This document shows, in pieces, positions 53,197 through 61,997 of a DNA stretch of 64,000 nt (position 1 is its first letter; the number at the start of each line of letters is the position of its first letter). A model generated the notes under the pieces. That model saw only the letters and a list, made by a program, of their open reading frames with translations. It had not been told where the DNA came from and searched no databases. This DNA is from UBA4416 sp943362175 (GTDB lineage: Bacteria; Bacteroidota; Bacteroidia; B-17B0; Aurantibacillaceae): contig CALRIU020000004.1 of the NCBI GenBank assembly GCA_943362175.1, positions 124,001 to 188,000 of the forward strand, read 5' to 3'. The position numbers and the translations under genes are program-made.

Positions 53197-54660
53197 TTAT
53201 TCAGATGCCAGTTTTACAGCGTATTCCAGGACAGCATCGGCCTTACCAGAACCCGTTAGAGGAACGCTGATGTCCGGTGGTATTGATCCTAAATGCTTGT
53301 TATGATTCCGGTCGGAACAATACGACTCGCAGAGGTTAAGGACAGAGCCGTCAGACAAGGTGTGTCCGGCATTCCCGGTTGAATATCCGGCAGACGCAGA
53401 GCCTACGACGGTCGTATTTGCTTTTCCCATAAAGGAAATCAGGGTCATTTCTCCACTGCTTGCTGTATTGGGGCCGGAGAGCACAATGATCTTCGGGTTC
53501 TGTTGACGGATATTATACGGATGTTTTACCTTGCACAAAGCGGTGCCGTCGCAGCCACTGATTCCCTTCGAGTAATACCAGGGATGCTTTTCTTTCAGGC
53601 CAGGCATATAGAAATATCCCAGCGTATCATCCCCCAGGATAGGCCCCAGCCCGGCAATCATGGGATACATATTACCACCTGTATTTTCCCTCAGGTCCAC
53701 GATCCATTTGGTGATCGTGTAGGATGAATCAAGGCTTTTGATCATCGCTTGTATCTTTGTGGCAAATGCCTCGCTTAGTTTTTTGCTGATCGTGGAAAAT
53801 CCGGGAACGGAAATGTAGGCGATGGAATTGCCGAGGTAGTTACTTTCCGGTTGGCGTCCGTCCATGTTTTCGGATTTATGTTTGGTATTAAACTCCGGAG
53901 GATAAAAGCCGGAATGGTTGTCGCCTTTCTTATTCAGCTCACTGATCAGGTAGTTCACAGAAGGATAACAATCGCGCGTAGTTTTCGCGCTCCCCGCCAA
54001 TGACAGCATATTTTCGTGAACTTTTTCCCAGTTCACTGAGTCTTTCACAATGGAGTTTTTCTCCGCGATGGCAATAACTTCCCGGATAAATGCCGATGCT
54101 TTTTTTGACGGGGCTTCCCCTGAAGAAGAAATTTCTTCCAGCCTAAAGTCATCATACCATACATGGCCGGTTCCTTTCAGGAAGCCTCCGATCACTAATT
54201 TTTTAATCTCCGGGCCCACAATAAGCGGAAGCGAGTACTTTGTCCAGTCGCTGGATTTTAAAGTTTGGATGTGCAGCGTCTGAAGACTGGCAAAGCCGGT
54301 ATTTTTATTTCCCCCGTCCCACAGCTGGCACCATAAGCCAATGTCATGCGATGTGTTTTTTGTTTTAACAAATACGGTCAGATTTATTTTTTTTGGTCTT
54401 TCTGTGGAAATGTACACTACTTGCGAAAAGGGAGCGAAGGCGTCATTATCCGTGTTTTGCTCATTGCTCATGCAAAGCGAGTAGTTCCCGCTGTGTTTGG
54501 TTGTACTGTCGATGCGCCAGCTGAAATGCCCGGGCGTCCGTCCCGACCAGGAATCCGGAAGGGATGGGATTGTATCCCTTGTGACTTCGAAGCCGGGATT
54601 GGAAATCTGGGCTGTTAAGGAATAAGACAACATAAGCAGGAAAACGTAATGTTTTTTCAT
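53197..54660 (-). CDS. Secreted S41 (tail-specific/CtpA-like) peptidase with N-terminal carbohydrate-binding-type domain
   Basis: 487 residues from the start at 54660, which begins a signal peptide (MKKHYVFLLMLSYSLTAQ); the frame extends 12 codons further. Residues about 20-175 look like a jelly-roll binding domain. The peptidase core shows WIVDLRENTGGNMYPMIAGL and the serine segment SGPNTASSGEMTLISF (catalytic Ser about 401-402); the next lysine is in FMGKANT. No PDZ domain is evident. It ends exactly where the zinc-ribbon gene ends, with zero spacing, on the opposite strand. Confidence 0.85.
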   Translation of the reverse strand: MKKHYVFLLMLSYSLTAQISNPGFEVTRDTIPSLPDSWSGRTPGHFSWRIDSTTKHSGNYSLCMSNEQNTDNDAFAPFSQVVYISTERPKKINLTVFVKTKNTSHDIGLWCQLWDGGNKNTGFASLQTLHIQTLKSSDWTKYSLPLIVGPEIKKLVIGGFLKGTGHVWYDDFRLEEISSSGEAPSKKASAFIREVIAIAEKNSIVKDSVNWEKVHENMLSLAGSAKTTRDCYPSVNYLISELNKKGDNHSGFYPPEFNTKHKSENMDGRQPESNYLGNSIAYISVPGFSTISKKLSEAFATKIQAMIKSLDSSYTITKWIVDLRENTGGNMYPMIAGLGPILGDDTLGYFYMPGLKEKHPWYYSKGISGCDGTALCKVKHPYNIRQQNPKIIVLSGPNTASSGEMTLISFMGKANTTVVGSASAGYSTGNAGHTLSDGSVLNLCESYCSDRNHNKHLGSIPPDISVPLTGSGKADAVLEYAVKLASE

Positions 54661-54717
54661 ATGACGGTATAATGCCCTGTATGTTGAAAGTGACAATGTC
54701 CGGAAAAGAGATAAGGG

Positions 54718-55017
54718 TTAGCGGTTTTGCTTTTTATGATCCCACCTTCTTTGTTTTTTTTGTGCTTGTTTATTGCGCTTCCTCTGTTGTTTTACGGCCT
54801 TTCCCTGTTGTTTCATCACTTTGGCATTTTCCTTGCCCTCTTTCTGGCTTTCCTTTTCTTTTTTGTCGAGGTAGGGATTAAAGGCCTCCCGGTTCTTGCG
54901 GCGCTTTTTGGATTTGTGCCACATCTTCTGCCGTTCCTTGCTTTCCTTGAATTGAGCCTTTGCAGGAAGCGAACAGAGAAAGGTCATGATGAGTGCAAAA
55001 CCGAGCTTTTTTATCAT
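54718..55017 (-). CDS. Small secreted basic protein, unknown function
   Basis: 99 residues: signal peptide (MIKKLGFALIMTFLCSLPAKA) and a mature part that is almost wholly charged, with many K, R, E and Q (HKSKKRRKNREAFN, VKQQRKRNKQAQKKQRRWD). Such a tail could bind nucleic acid or peptidoglycan or simply be disordered. It is 57 bp upstream of the S41 gene and in the same direction, so co-transcription is possible. No family recognised. Confidence 0.6.
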   Translation of the reverse strand: MIKKLGFALIMTFLCSLPAKAQFKESKERQKMWHKSKKRRKNREAFNPYLDKKEKESQKEGKENAKVMKQQGKAVKQQRKRNKQAQKKQRRWDHKKQNR

Positions 55018-55100
55018 GTAACAAATAACGCGTTTTAAATCAAAAAGATACGGCGATCCTGGTCGAAATTACTAACAGCTTTCCCTGTAAAATTAAGGTT

Positions 55101-55130
55101 TTGCAGAATGTATCAATTATCTTAAATTTG
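55101..55130 (+). promoter_or_regulatory. Bacteroidota promoter of the bioB operon
   Basis: TTG at 55101-55103 and TAAATTTG at 55123-55130, 19 bp apart: an exact fit to TTG-N19-TAnnTTTG. The leader would be about 34 nt. No BirA-type operator palindrome is seen. Confidence 0.8.
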
Positions 55131-55170
55131 TTAGAATACAAAAACGATTATAAGAACGACAAACTAATAT

Positions 55171-56148
55171 ATGGCTATTAAAGATTGGACAAAGCAGGAG
55201 ATTTTGGATGTGTATAACACTCCCTTAATGGAATTACTATACCGTGCGGCAGAGGTGCATAAGCAGCACCATAAAATAGGTGAGGTGCAGGTGAGTTCAC
55301 TCTTATCGATCAAAACCGGCGGATGCCCTGAGGATTGCGCGTACTGCCCACAGGCGGCACGTTACCACACCGAAGTAAAAGTGCATAAGCTCATGAGTGT
55401 TCCTGAAGTAACGGCAGCAGCAGATAATGCCAAAGCCGGTGGTGCCAGCCGCATGTGCCTGGGCGCTGCCTGGCGCGAAGTGCGCGACAACCGCGATTTC
55501 GATACGGTACTCGACATGGTGAAAACCATCAACAGCAAAGGCATGGAGGTATGTGCCACGCTGGGCATGGTTACCGAAGACCAGGCCCGCAAGCTGGCGG
55601 ATGCCGGCTTGTATGCTTACAACCACAACATTGATACGAGCGAAGAAAATTACAACAATATCATTTCTACCCGTAACTACGACGACCGCTTAAATACCAT
55701 CAACAACGTACGCAAAGCAGGTTTAACGGTTTGTTCCGGCGGCATCATCGGGATGGGAGAAAAAACAGAGGACCGCGTAGGCATGCTGCATACCTTAAGC
55801 ATCCTGCGTCCTCAGCCGGAGTCGGTGCCTATCAATGCCCTGGTGGCGGTGGAAGGTACGCCGATGGAAGATCAGCCTCCTGTGCCTATCTGGGACATGG
55901 TGCGTATGATTGCCACCACGCGCATCGTGTTACCGAAAACAGCGGTGCGTTTATCCGCAGGCCGTTTGAGCATGAGCATGGAAGGACAGGCCCTGTGCTT
56001 TATGGCCGGAGCCAATTCCATCTTTGCCGGCGAGAAATTGCTGACCACACCAAACCCGCTGTACAACCAGGATATGGAGATGTTTGACATCTTAGGCTTA
56101 TCACCGAAAAAGGCTTTTGCCGATAAACCGAAGGAAGAGCTGGTTTAG
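55171..56148 (+). CDS. bioB: Biotin synthase
   Basis: A 325-residue radical SAM enzyme that inserts sulfur into dethiobiotin. The radical SAM cluster is CPEDCAYC (C52, C56, C59). The second cluster ligands are expected in the CLGAAWREVRDN region (the C of MCLGA), ATLGM and CSGGIIGMGE, and the Arg ligand in TRIVLPKTAVRLSAGR. It is complete. Only bioF of the other biotin genes follows. Confidence 0.97.
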   Translation: MAIKDWTKQEILDVYNTPLMELLYRAAEVHKQHHKIGEVQVSSLLSIKTGGCPEDCAYCPQAARYHTEVKVHKLMSVPEVTAAADNAKAGGASRMCLGAAWREVRDNRDFDTVLDMVKTINSKGMEVCATLGMVTEDQARKLADAGLYAYNHNIDTSEENYNNIISTRNYDDRLNTINNVRKAGLTVCSGGIIGMGEKTEDRVGMLHTLSILRPQPESVPINALVAVEGTPMEDQPPVPIWDMVRMIATTRIVLPKTAVRLSAGRLSMSMEGQALCFMAGANSIFAGEKLLTTPNPLYNQDMEMFDILGLSPKKAFADKPKEELV

Positions 56149-56213
56149 TACTATTTAACACCGCTGTACATCTTTGTGCTTTAATTTTGTCGGACACATT
56201 TAAACCAATGATT

Positions 56214-56690
56214 ATGAAATCTATTATTGCCTTTTGCCTGCTTTTTACTTTCACAACGGCCTTTGCACAATCCACGGAGATCTCCGCCAAATACGATAAG
56301 ATCGGAAAATTCGACCGCATGGGCTTTGCCACTGTCACCCAAAAAGGGCAGGTTGGCGTGATCAATAAGGACGGAAAAGAAATCATCAAGCCCGAGTACG
56401 ATCATATTTCCGGTTTTGGAAAAGATGGCCTGGCCTTCACCCGTAAGAAAACGCTTGTCGGCATTATCGATAATACCGGCAAAGTGATTGTGGAAAACAA
56501 GTATGATTACATCAGCCATTTCAAAGGCAACCATGCGGTGGTAAGAAAAAACAACCTCTGCGGCGTGATCGACAGAGCCGGAAAAGTGGTTGTGGATATG
56601 AAGTATGAGAAGCTGGTGGTAGAAGGCAATGGGGTCATCAAGGCCATCAATCCTGATAAAACCGAAGTGCTCATTAAACCCAACAGCTGA
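56214..56690 (+). CDS. WG-repeat protein, secreted
   Basis: 158 residues from the ATG at 56214, chosen for its signal peptide (MKSIIAFCLLFTFTTAFA). Four WG-type repeats of about 30 residues follow the pattern aromatic-x-x-V...G-V-I-x-x-x-G-K-x-I-x-x-x-Y-D: GQVGVINKDGKEIIKPEYDH, TLVGIIDNTGKVIVENKYDY, NLCGVIDRAGKVVVDMKYE. The last repeat is partial. Its stop codon overlaps the bioF start by one base (TGATG), so bioF translation is probably coupled to it. Why a secreted repeat protein sits inside a biotin operon is unclear. Confidence 0.8.
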   Translation: MKSIIAFCLLFTFTTAFAQSTEISAKYDKIGKFDRMGFATVTQKGQVGVINKDGKEIIKPEYDHISGFGKDGLAFTRKKTLVGIIDNTGKVIVENKYDYISHFKGNHAVVRKNNLCGVIDRAGKVVVDMKYEKLVVEGNGVIKAINPDKTEVLIKPNS

Positions 56691-57808
56691 TGCCCGGCCA
56701 GGCATTTCCGAAGAACCTTGCTGCGCTGATGGCGCAACGCCGGGAGAAAGGCTTTCTGCGTGACCTGAAGCACAGCTTTCCTGCCGTCGATTTTTCCAGC
56801 AACGATTACCTGGGCTTTTCCTGCAAAGGCTTGCTGGCAGAACAACTTAAAACATTAGAGCCATCTTTACGGATTGGGTCTACAGGTTCCCGCCTCATCA
56901 GCGGGAATTCTGCTTTGTATGAAGAGCTGGAGAGAGAGATAGCCTTGTTTCATCATGCGCCGGCAGCATTGCTTTATAATTCGGGCTATGATGCCAACCT
57001 CGGGCTCCTGTCTTCCGTTCCTCAAAAAAACGATCTCATCCTCAGTGATGAGCTCATTCATGCTTCTCTCATCGATGGCATCCGCCTGAGTTATGCCACC
57101 AACTATAAATTCAGGCACAACGACCTGGAAGCTCTACACGAGCTGGTGATACGCCACCGGGATAAATACGAGCAGATCTACGTGGTGGTGGAAAGCGTGT
57201 ACTCGATGGACGGAGATTCTGCGCCGCTCAGGGAAATGGCTGAGCTCTGCAAAAACTACCAGCTCTACCTGATTGTGGACGAGGCGCACGCCATCGGCAT
57301 TTTCGGAAAGCAGGGGCGAGGCCTCTGTGAGGAGCTGCGTATCGAAAAGGACTGCTTTGCCCGGATCTATACCTATGGCAAAGCCATGGGCTGTCACGGA
57401 GCGGCCATTGCAGGCAGTGCGGAGCTGAAGCATTTCCTCATTAATTTTTCCCGATCGTTTATTTATACCACCGCCATGCCCGAGCACAGCCTCCTCGCCA
57501 TTAAAGCAGCTTATCGCTTATTGCTGACCAGTTCGGGGATTGGCGCCCTACATGCAAACATTGATTATTTCAATTCCCGGCTCTCAGGAATATCGGTCAT
57601 CAAAAGTAATAGCGCCATTCACTGCAAGCTCGTTGCCGGAAATCAGCAGGTGCAGACCCTGGAGAACGACTGTGCGCAAAATGGCTTATTTGTGAAAGCT
57701 ATCAAGAGCCCGACAGTGAAAGAAGGGCAGGAGCGGGTGCGGGTTTGTTTGCATGCCTTTAATACCAAAGAAGAGATCGACCGCCTGGTGCAATTGGTTG
57801 GGAAATAG
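56690..57808 (+). CDS. bioF: 8-amino-7-oxononanoate synthase-type enzyme
   Basis: A 372-residue PLP enzyme of the alpha-oxoamine synthase family. BioF joins pimeloyl-thioester and alanine. Markers: SSNDYLGFS, GSTGSRLISGNSALYEELE, DEAHAIGIFGKQGRG and the Schiff-base lysine K231 in YTYGKAMGCHGAAI. The adjacent bioB makes the biotin reading more likely than the related serine palmitoyl- or KBL-type functions. It starts one base inside the WG-repeat stop codon. Confidence 0.88.
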   Translation: MPGQAFPKNLAALMAQRREKGFLRDLKHSFPAVDFSSNDYLGFSCKGLLAEQLKTLEPSLRIGSTGSRLISGNSALYEELEREIALFHHAPAALLYNSGYDANLGLLSSVPQKNDLILSDELIHASLIDGIRLSYATNYKFRHNDLEALHELVIRHRDKYEQIYVVVESVYSMDGDSAPLREMAELCKNYQLYLIVDEAHAIGIFGKQGRGLCEELRIEKDCFARIYTYGKAMGCHGAAIAGSAELKHFLINFSRSFIYTTAMPEHSLLAIKAAYRLLLTSSGIGALHANIDYFNSRLSGISVIKSNSAIHCKLVAGNQQVQTLENDCAQNGLFVKAIKSPTVKEGQERVRVCLHAFNTKEEIDRLVQLVGK

Positions 57809-57898
57809 ACTTCGCTAAAGACTTAATAGCTATCGGAATTGTGCAGGAGGCAGGCGAACCTGCAAGCTTAGGGACGAACTGACCGGAATTATTCTATC

Positions 57899-57946
57899 AC
57901 CCTGAGCCTGATCCAGGTTCATGATAGACCGGATCAGGCTCAGGGT
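57899..57946. terminator. Long hairpin between bioF and the FGE gene, possible bidirectional terminator
   Basis: Perfect 16-bp arms (ACCCTGAGCCTGATCC and its complement) around a 16-nt loop. It lies between converging genes without a T-tract. The CACCCTGAGC opening is shared with the constant-core hairpins. Confidence 0.7.
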
Positions 57947-57959
57947 AAGACGGTATATT

Positions 57960-58733
57960 TTAACCTTTTCTTACTACGCACACACACCGGAAGCCGATCC
58001 AGGCAGTTGGCTTAGTGTATCCGGCATCTTTTCCGGGCCGGCATTCTTCCACCATGTTCTTCCAGCCCCCACCTTTGCAGATCCCTTTTTCAGAAACCAT
58101 TTCGGCCACATTGCCAAGCATATTATATAGTTTCAACGAATTAGCCTTGTACGAGTAAACAGAAGTTACAACATCGGCGCCCTGAGCTTTCCGCTTTTGC
58201 CAGGCTGCTTCATCCATGGCACAATTCAATTCGTAATCGCCCTCCCGGTTCTTGCCGTTGTTGAACAGCACATTGACAGAAGTTTCGGCTAAAGCTTCCC
58301 ACTCTTTTTTGCTGGGCAGCCTGTATTCAAAATTCCGGTGTTTAAAATCCCTGCTGCCGCTGAGCTTTGTTTTTACCTGTTGCGTTCTCCAGGCGCAGTA
58401 AGCTACTGCCTGCTCGTAGCTGACACCAACAACCGGGAAATCCTTATATGCCGGATGCCTGTAGTAATAGTCCACATAAGGCTCGTTGTAGCTGAGCTTT
58501 TCGCGCCATACCAGTGTATCCGGCAGTGTGGCCAGGTGCTCTTTCGAGTTGGCACCGTATTGCGTTTTGATGGATTGCTCATATTCCTGCCAGGCAAAAT
58601 TGCTGATCTCTGTTTTGTCGGCAAACAAGGAGTCGTTCACCTGTGCCGTTCCCGGTGGAACAAAGGTTTTGGTTTTTGAAAAGGACAGGCAAAGCGTGGC
58701 CAATGCCGTTACAGACAGGAGTAGAGTTTTCAT
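57960..58733 (-). CDS. Formylglycine-generating-enzyme (FGE/sulfatase-modifying) domain protein, likely non-enzymatic
   Basis: 257 residues with signal peptide (LLLSVTALATLCLSFS). The FGE fold shows FPVVGVSYEQAVAYCAWR, NFEYRLPSKKEWEAL, LYNMLGNVAEMV and WIGFRCV. Instead of the usual GGS(W/F) with the active-site cysteine nearby, it reads CKGGGW. In Bacteroidota such domains occur in gliding/T9SS lipoproteins (GldJ/GldK) and many other secreted proteins; this one has no clear lipobox. Role unknown. Confidence 0.8.
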   Translation of the reverse strand: MKTLLLSVTALATLCLSFSKTKTFVPPGTAQVNDSLFADKTEISNFAWQEYEQSIKTQYGANSKEHLATLPDTLVWREKLSYNEPYVDYYYRHPAYKDFPVVGVSYEQAVAYCAWRTQQVKTKLSGSRDFKHRNFEYRLPSKKEWEALAETSVNVLFNNGKNREGDYELNCAMDEAAWQKRKAQGADVVTSVYSYKANSLKLYNMLGNVAEMVSEKGICKGGGWKNMVEECRPGKDAGYTKPTAWIGFRCVCVVRKG

Positions 58734-58762
58734 AAGTGTAGGTTTGTTTAGGTTCAGTAAGC

Positions 58763-60544
58763 TTAAATTCCCAGCGCCATTCTCAGGCTGTTGGCATCCT
58801 CGTACGAATCCAGCTCCTTTACCGGGAGTTTGTTCTGCTTATTCGCCACACAGCGCTCAAAGGTTTCCTTATCACACACATAAGCCCTGTCTTTGGCAAT
58901 TACACACAGGGAGTACCTTTCTTCCGGGTTATAAGAGATGCTGCCATTGTTGTATGAGATGATCAGGTTTTTATCCATCGATACGAGGTAAACGATATTG
59001 GGTTGCAGGAACGATTTGCCATTGTCTGCCAGGAATATCGGATTGATGCTGCCGCCTTGCGGTAAGGCATGCGGGCAATCGGAGTTGCAGATGCCAAAGC
59101 TGCTTACCTGGAATATGCGGATCACTTTTTGTGCGCTGTTCATCGTTGCCGTTTGCTGGTTGAGCTGTTTCGCAGCTTCTGATCGCGCGCGAATCTGTTC
59201 CTGGGTGATCTCCGTCAACAGGCGTTTTTGCTCGGCCACATAGGCAGCCTGTTTTGCTTCAAACTCTTCTTTTAGTTTTTTCTCGTTGGCCTCGCGTTTG
59301 GCTAAACCGGCTTTGTAGTCTTCAAATTTACTTTCGTAAGTTTTCAGAGCGGCATCGTAATTAGCACCCGTAAGGGCTGGGTACACTATCAGCTTTTCCA
59401 CTTTGTTGATGTGGGTCAGGATCAGCAGGTAGTTTTTTCCTTTCTGAGGGCCTTCGGCAATCTCGGCGCTGGTCCAGGTAATCTTGGAGAATTCTGAGGT
59501 GTAATTTTTGTTTTCCGTTCCTATTTCAAACACGGCATTCTTAAAGGCTTCCAGCTCGGGGAACTCCTTGTAGTTTACATCCAGCTGGAACTGAGGCCGG
59601 CCGGTAGTGGCTTTCATCGGTTTGGAAGGCAGGATCGCTTTTGGCAGCTGGCTTATTTTTTTCTCATAAGCAAGCTTCTCACTTTCTATTTTTGGAGGAA
59701 TCGCATCTATCTGCTTCTGAAGCTCAATCGTTTTTGGGGTTTCAATGTTGGCGGGAGCTGCAGCATCATGTTCCTGTTGCGGGCCTGTGTGTTTTGACTG
59801 ATGATTTACCAGGGAATTGTCGCGGCCCGTATATACCCAGTTTCGGGCAAGGGTATCGAGCACGTACATATTGTACCGGTCATCCGGATACCTGGAAGCG
59901 AACTCAACGGTAATGGTTTTATTCGGTTTGATGAATACCGGCTCATTGTCCTGGTAGCCGCGGATGTCGAGCATGCCGGCGCTTTCGAGCTGCGATTTCA
60001 CGCCGGCGCTGTCGTAGCCCATCGGGATTCCGGCGGCAATGATATCGGCCTGGTCGTGGAATTCGCGGTAGCGGATCTCCACGTCACCCACGATGTCTTC
60101 GCCCTGCTTATTGACAAAGGCTTTTTTGGGGATGATGATCTTTGAATTGCTTTTGTGTTTGATCGTTCCGCCGTGTTCGGCTTTTACCTTATAGGAGGTA
60201 TAAGGCACGTTGAGTTTGGAGATGGGAGGTGCGACAAATGCCTTGGAAGGCTTGGTATTAGAGGTGCTTGTAGTGCTTTGGTTTTTAGTAATTATTTTAT
60301 CATTGGCAATTTCTTTAGGGGGTTCTTTTTTAAAGACGGAGAAATAGGTAACGGTACAGACAACGGCAACACCTGCAATAATGGCCGAGTACGTGACCTT
60401 TTTATTCTTTAAAAAGCTAACGTCGCTCCGGGCTTTCTCGATGCTCTGCTTTTTAAATGTATTGATCAGTTCTCCAAAATCCTTCTTCGAATTTATTTCC
60501 TCGTCACTTACCGGCGGCCTGTTTAGGTTAAAATTTGATTCCAT
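58763..60544 (-). CDS. Single-span membrane protein paired with a sigma factor, possible anti-sigma regulator
   Basis: 593 residues. An N-terminal cytoplasmic part of about 50 residues (DFGELINTFKKQSIEKARSD) and a membrane helix near 52-70 resemble the ends of anti-sigma proteins; a long extracytoplasmic part follows, with beta-rich segments (GGTIKHKSNSKIIIPKKAF, VEFASRYPDDRYNMYVLD), a K/E/A coiled coil near 410-455 and a Cys-containing C-terminus (FGICNSDCPHALPQGG; CVIAKDRAYVCDKETFERCV). It follows the sigma gene after 7 bp. Anti-sigma function is inferred from the pairing and layout. Confidence 0.65.
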   Translation of the reverse strand: MESNFNLNRPPVSDEEINSKKDFGELINTFKKQSIEKARSDVSFLKNKKVTYSAIIAGVAVVCTVTYFSVFKKEPPKEIANDKIITKNQSTTSTSNTKPSKAFVAPPISKLNVPYTSYKVKAEHGGTIKHKSNSKIIIPKKAFVNKQGEDIVGDVEIRYREFHDQADIIAAGIPMGYDSAGVKSQLESAGMLDIRGYQDNEPVFIKPNKTITVEFASRYPDDRYNMYVLDTLARNWVYTGRDNSLVNHQSKHTGPQQEHDAAAPANIETPKTIELQKQIDAIPPKIESEKLAYEKKISQLPKAILPSKPMKATTGRPQFQLDVNYKEFPELEAFKNAVFEIGTENKNYTSEFSKITWTSAEIAEGPQKGKNYLLILTHINKVEKLIVYPALTGANYDAALKTYESKFEDYKAGLAKREANEKKLKEEFEAKQAAYVAEQKRLLTEITQEQIRARSEAAKQLNQQTATMNSAQKVIRIFQVSSFGICNSDCPHALPQGGSINPIFLADNGKSFLQPNIVYLVSMDKNLIISYNNGSISYNPEERYSLCVIAKDRAYVCDKETFERCVANKQNKLPVKELDSYEDANSLRMALGI

Positions 60545-60551
60545 TCCTAGC

Positions 60552-61127
60552 TTATTTAGATTTTTTCGTCAGTGTTTTTTTGACACGTTCCAGTATCCTG
60601 TATAATTTTACTTTCGCATTGGTTTCTGTAATATCCAGGATCTCTGCAATTTCTTTGAAGGGACGTTTTTCAAAGAAACGCATTTCCACCAATGTCAGGT
60701 CATCTGCCGGCAATTCTTTGATCACCGTCATGAGGATACCTTTATATTGCTCCATGTATTCCTCTTCCACTTCTTCGCAGATGTGCCTGAGGTCGCCGAT
60801 GTCGGCGTTAATGGTTTTCAGATTTTTTTTATTCCTGAATAACTGCATCACCTCGCTGTGGGCGATGCGGTAGAGCCAGCTGGCAAAAGGAACACCTTTG
60901 AACTCGTATTTCTCGATGTTGGTCAGGGCTTTGAGAAACACCTGTGCGGTGAGGTCGAAGGCTGTATCCTTATCGTCCATACGCTGATAGACATACCCGA
61001 AGATCTGTTTGTAGTACTTATCATACAAAGGCCCGAAGTGCTCGGGGTTTTGTTTCGCAGCCTCAATTATCAGTTGTTCGGAGTGCAACTGTTCGGCGGT
61101 ATGATGGTATCGCGGTGAAAATTCCAT
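60552..61127 (-). CDS. RNA polymerase sigma-70-family (ECF-type) sigma factor
   Basis: 191 residues from the ATG at 61127; an in-frame ATG at 61148 would add seven residues. Region 2 is seen in LYDKYYKQIFGYVYQRMDDKDTAFDLTAQVFLKAL (in part) with ASWLYRIAHSEVMQLFRNKK; region 4 in MRFFEKRPFKEIAEILDITETNAKVKLYRILERVKK (in part). It is read just before the membrane-protein gene. Five phased repeats stand 110-200 bp upstream. Confidence 0.9.
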   Translation of the reverse strand: MEFSPRYHHTAEQLHSEQLIIEAAKQNPEHFGPLYDKYYKQIFGYVYQRMDDKDTAFDLTAQVFLKALTNIEKYEFKGVPFASWLYRIAHSEVMQLFRNKKNLKTINADIGDLRHICEEVEEEYMEQYKGILMTVIKELPADDLTLVEMRFFEKRPFKEIAEILDITETNAKVKLYRILERVKKTLTKKSK

Positions 61128-61236
61128 ATATGCTGCGTTTAAAAGCATTACGGACTTATAATGTTAAACGGAATGAATAGTTACAGGCAAAACTAAAATA
61201 AAGTTTCATCCTGCGGTAAAGGGCTGATTTCCAAGG

Positions 61237-61327
61237 GTGAAATTTTTCCTCAGAATGAGTGAATATTGTCTTAAAAATGGTGAAATGCGTATTTCAGTGA
61301 GTGAATAGCATTTTGAAAGGATGAAAT
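61237..61327. promoter_or_regulatory. Five phased RTGAAWW repeats upstream of the sigma gene
   Basis: GTGAAAT at 61237, GTGAATA at 61259, GTGAAAT at 61280, GTGAATA at 61301 and ATGAAAT at 61321, at intervals of 22, 21, 21 and 20 bp, so all lie on one face of the helix, two turns apart. The sequence between them is not conserved. The rest of 61128-61622 holds no gene. Confidence 0.6.
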
Positions 61328-61440
61328 GACGCGTGGAGAAAACAGAAAAAGGGTAGAAAAGACCGTTTCTTTTAGAGGATAATCCAAATACTGTTCCAAT
61401 ATATAGCCAAAAAAGAATCATACTATTTAAAATACCAGTC

Positions 61441-61461
61441 ATGCTGAACTTGTTTCAGCAT
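61441..61461. repeat. GCTGAA..TTCAGC hairpin repeat
   Basis: ATGCTGAACTTGTTTCAGC with stem GCTGAA / TTCAGC and an outer AT pair. It is the same family as 16050-16070, in opposite orientation. Confidence 0.7.
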
Positions 61462-61622
61462 CTGTCCTGGTAATTTAGTTGCTTTATCTTTTGGGCGCCC
61501 GGGCGGGCCCTCGCGACTCGCTCTTTGTTTGCCCTTCGGGACAAACCAAGGAGCTCAGACAAATCGCTCCGTCCCTGGCGCAGTATAAGCTCACATTTTC
61601 ATGTCAGTCCCTTTTTCTGAAA

Positions 61623-61967
61623 TCACTTCACTTCCGCCGTCACCGTGATCTCGATCTTCGCGTTGAAAGGAAGACCAACCACCGAGATGCAGGTGCGTGT
61701 CGGTAAGCGTTTCGAAAAATAGGTTACATACTCTTCGTTCACCGCTTTGTAATCGTCCATGCTTTGCAGGTAGATGGTTACGGCGAGCAGGTCGTCGTAG
61801 CCGGCATTATATTGTTTCAGCAGCACCAGTAAGTTCTGCATAATTTGTTTGAGTTCGGAAATCACGCCGCCGCCAACCAGCTGGCCGCTTTCAGGGTCGA
61901 GGCCGATCTGGCCGGATACATAAAGGGTTCCGTTGGAGGCGATGGCCGGTGTGTATGGTTTGCTCAT
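61623..61967 (-). CDS. RidA family (YjgF/YER057c/UK114) protein
   Basis: 114 residues. RidA proteins hydrolyse reactive enamine/imine intermediates from PLP enzymes as trimers. VSGQIGLDPESGQL, ELKQIMQNLLVLLKQYNAGYDDLL (in part), the conserved Arg in RTCISVVGLPFNAKIEIT and the final glutamate region are present. It begins slightly later than typical members, lacking the first about 12 residues (the I-x-T-x-x-AP segment); no upstream in-frame start that restores it is evident. Gene name ridA itself is not assigned because several paralogous subfamilies exist. Confidence 0.88.
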   Translation of the reverse strand: MSKPYTPAIASNGTLYVSGQIGLDPESGQLVGGGVISELKQIMQNLLVLLKQYNAGYDDLLAVTIYLQSMDDYKAVNEEYVTYFSKRLPTRTCISVVGLPFNAKIEITVTAEVK

Positions 61968-61997
61968 AATTATTTAAAATAAAATACTAAATGGTGT

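Noticed and set aside
61237..61327. Degenerate CRISPR array
   Set aside because: Shared words are only 7 bp, too short for CRISPR repeats, and steps are 20-22 bp.
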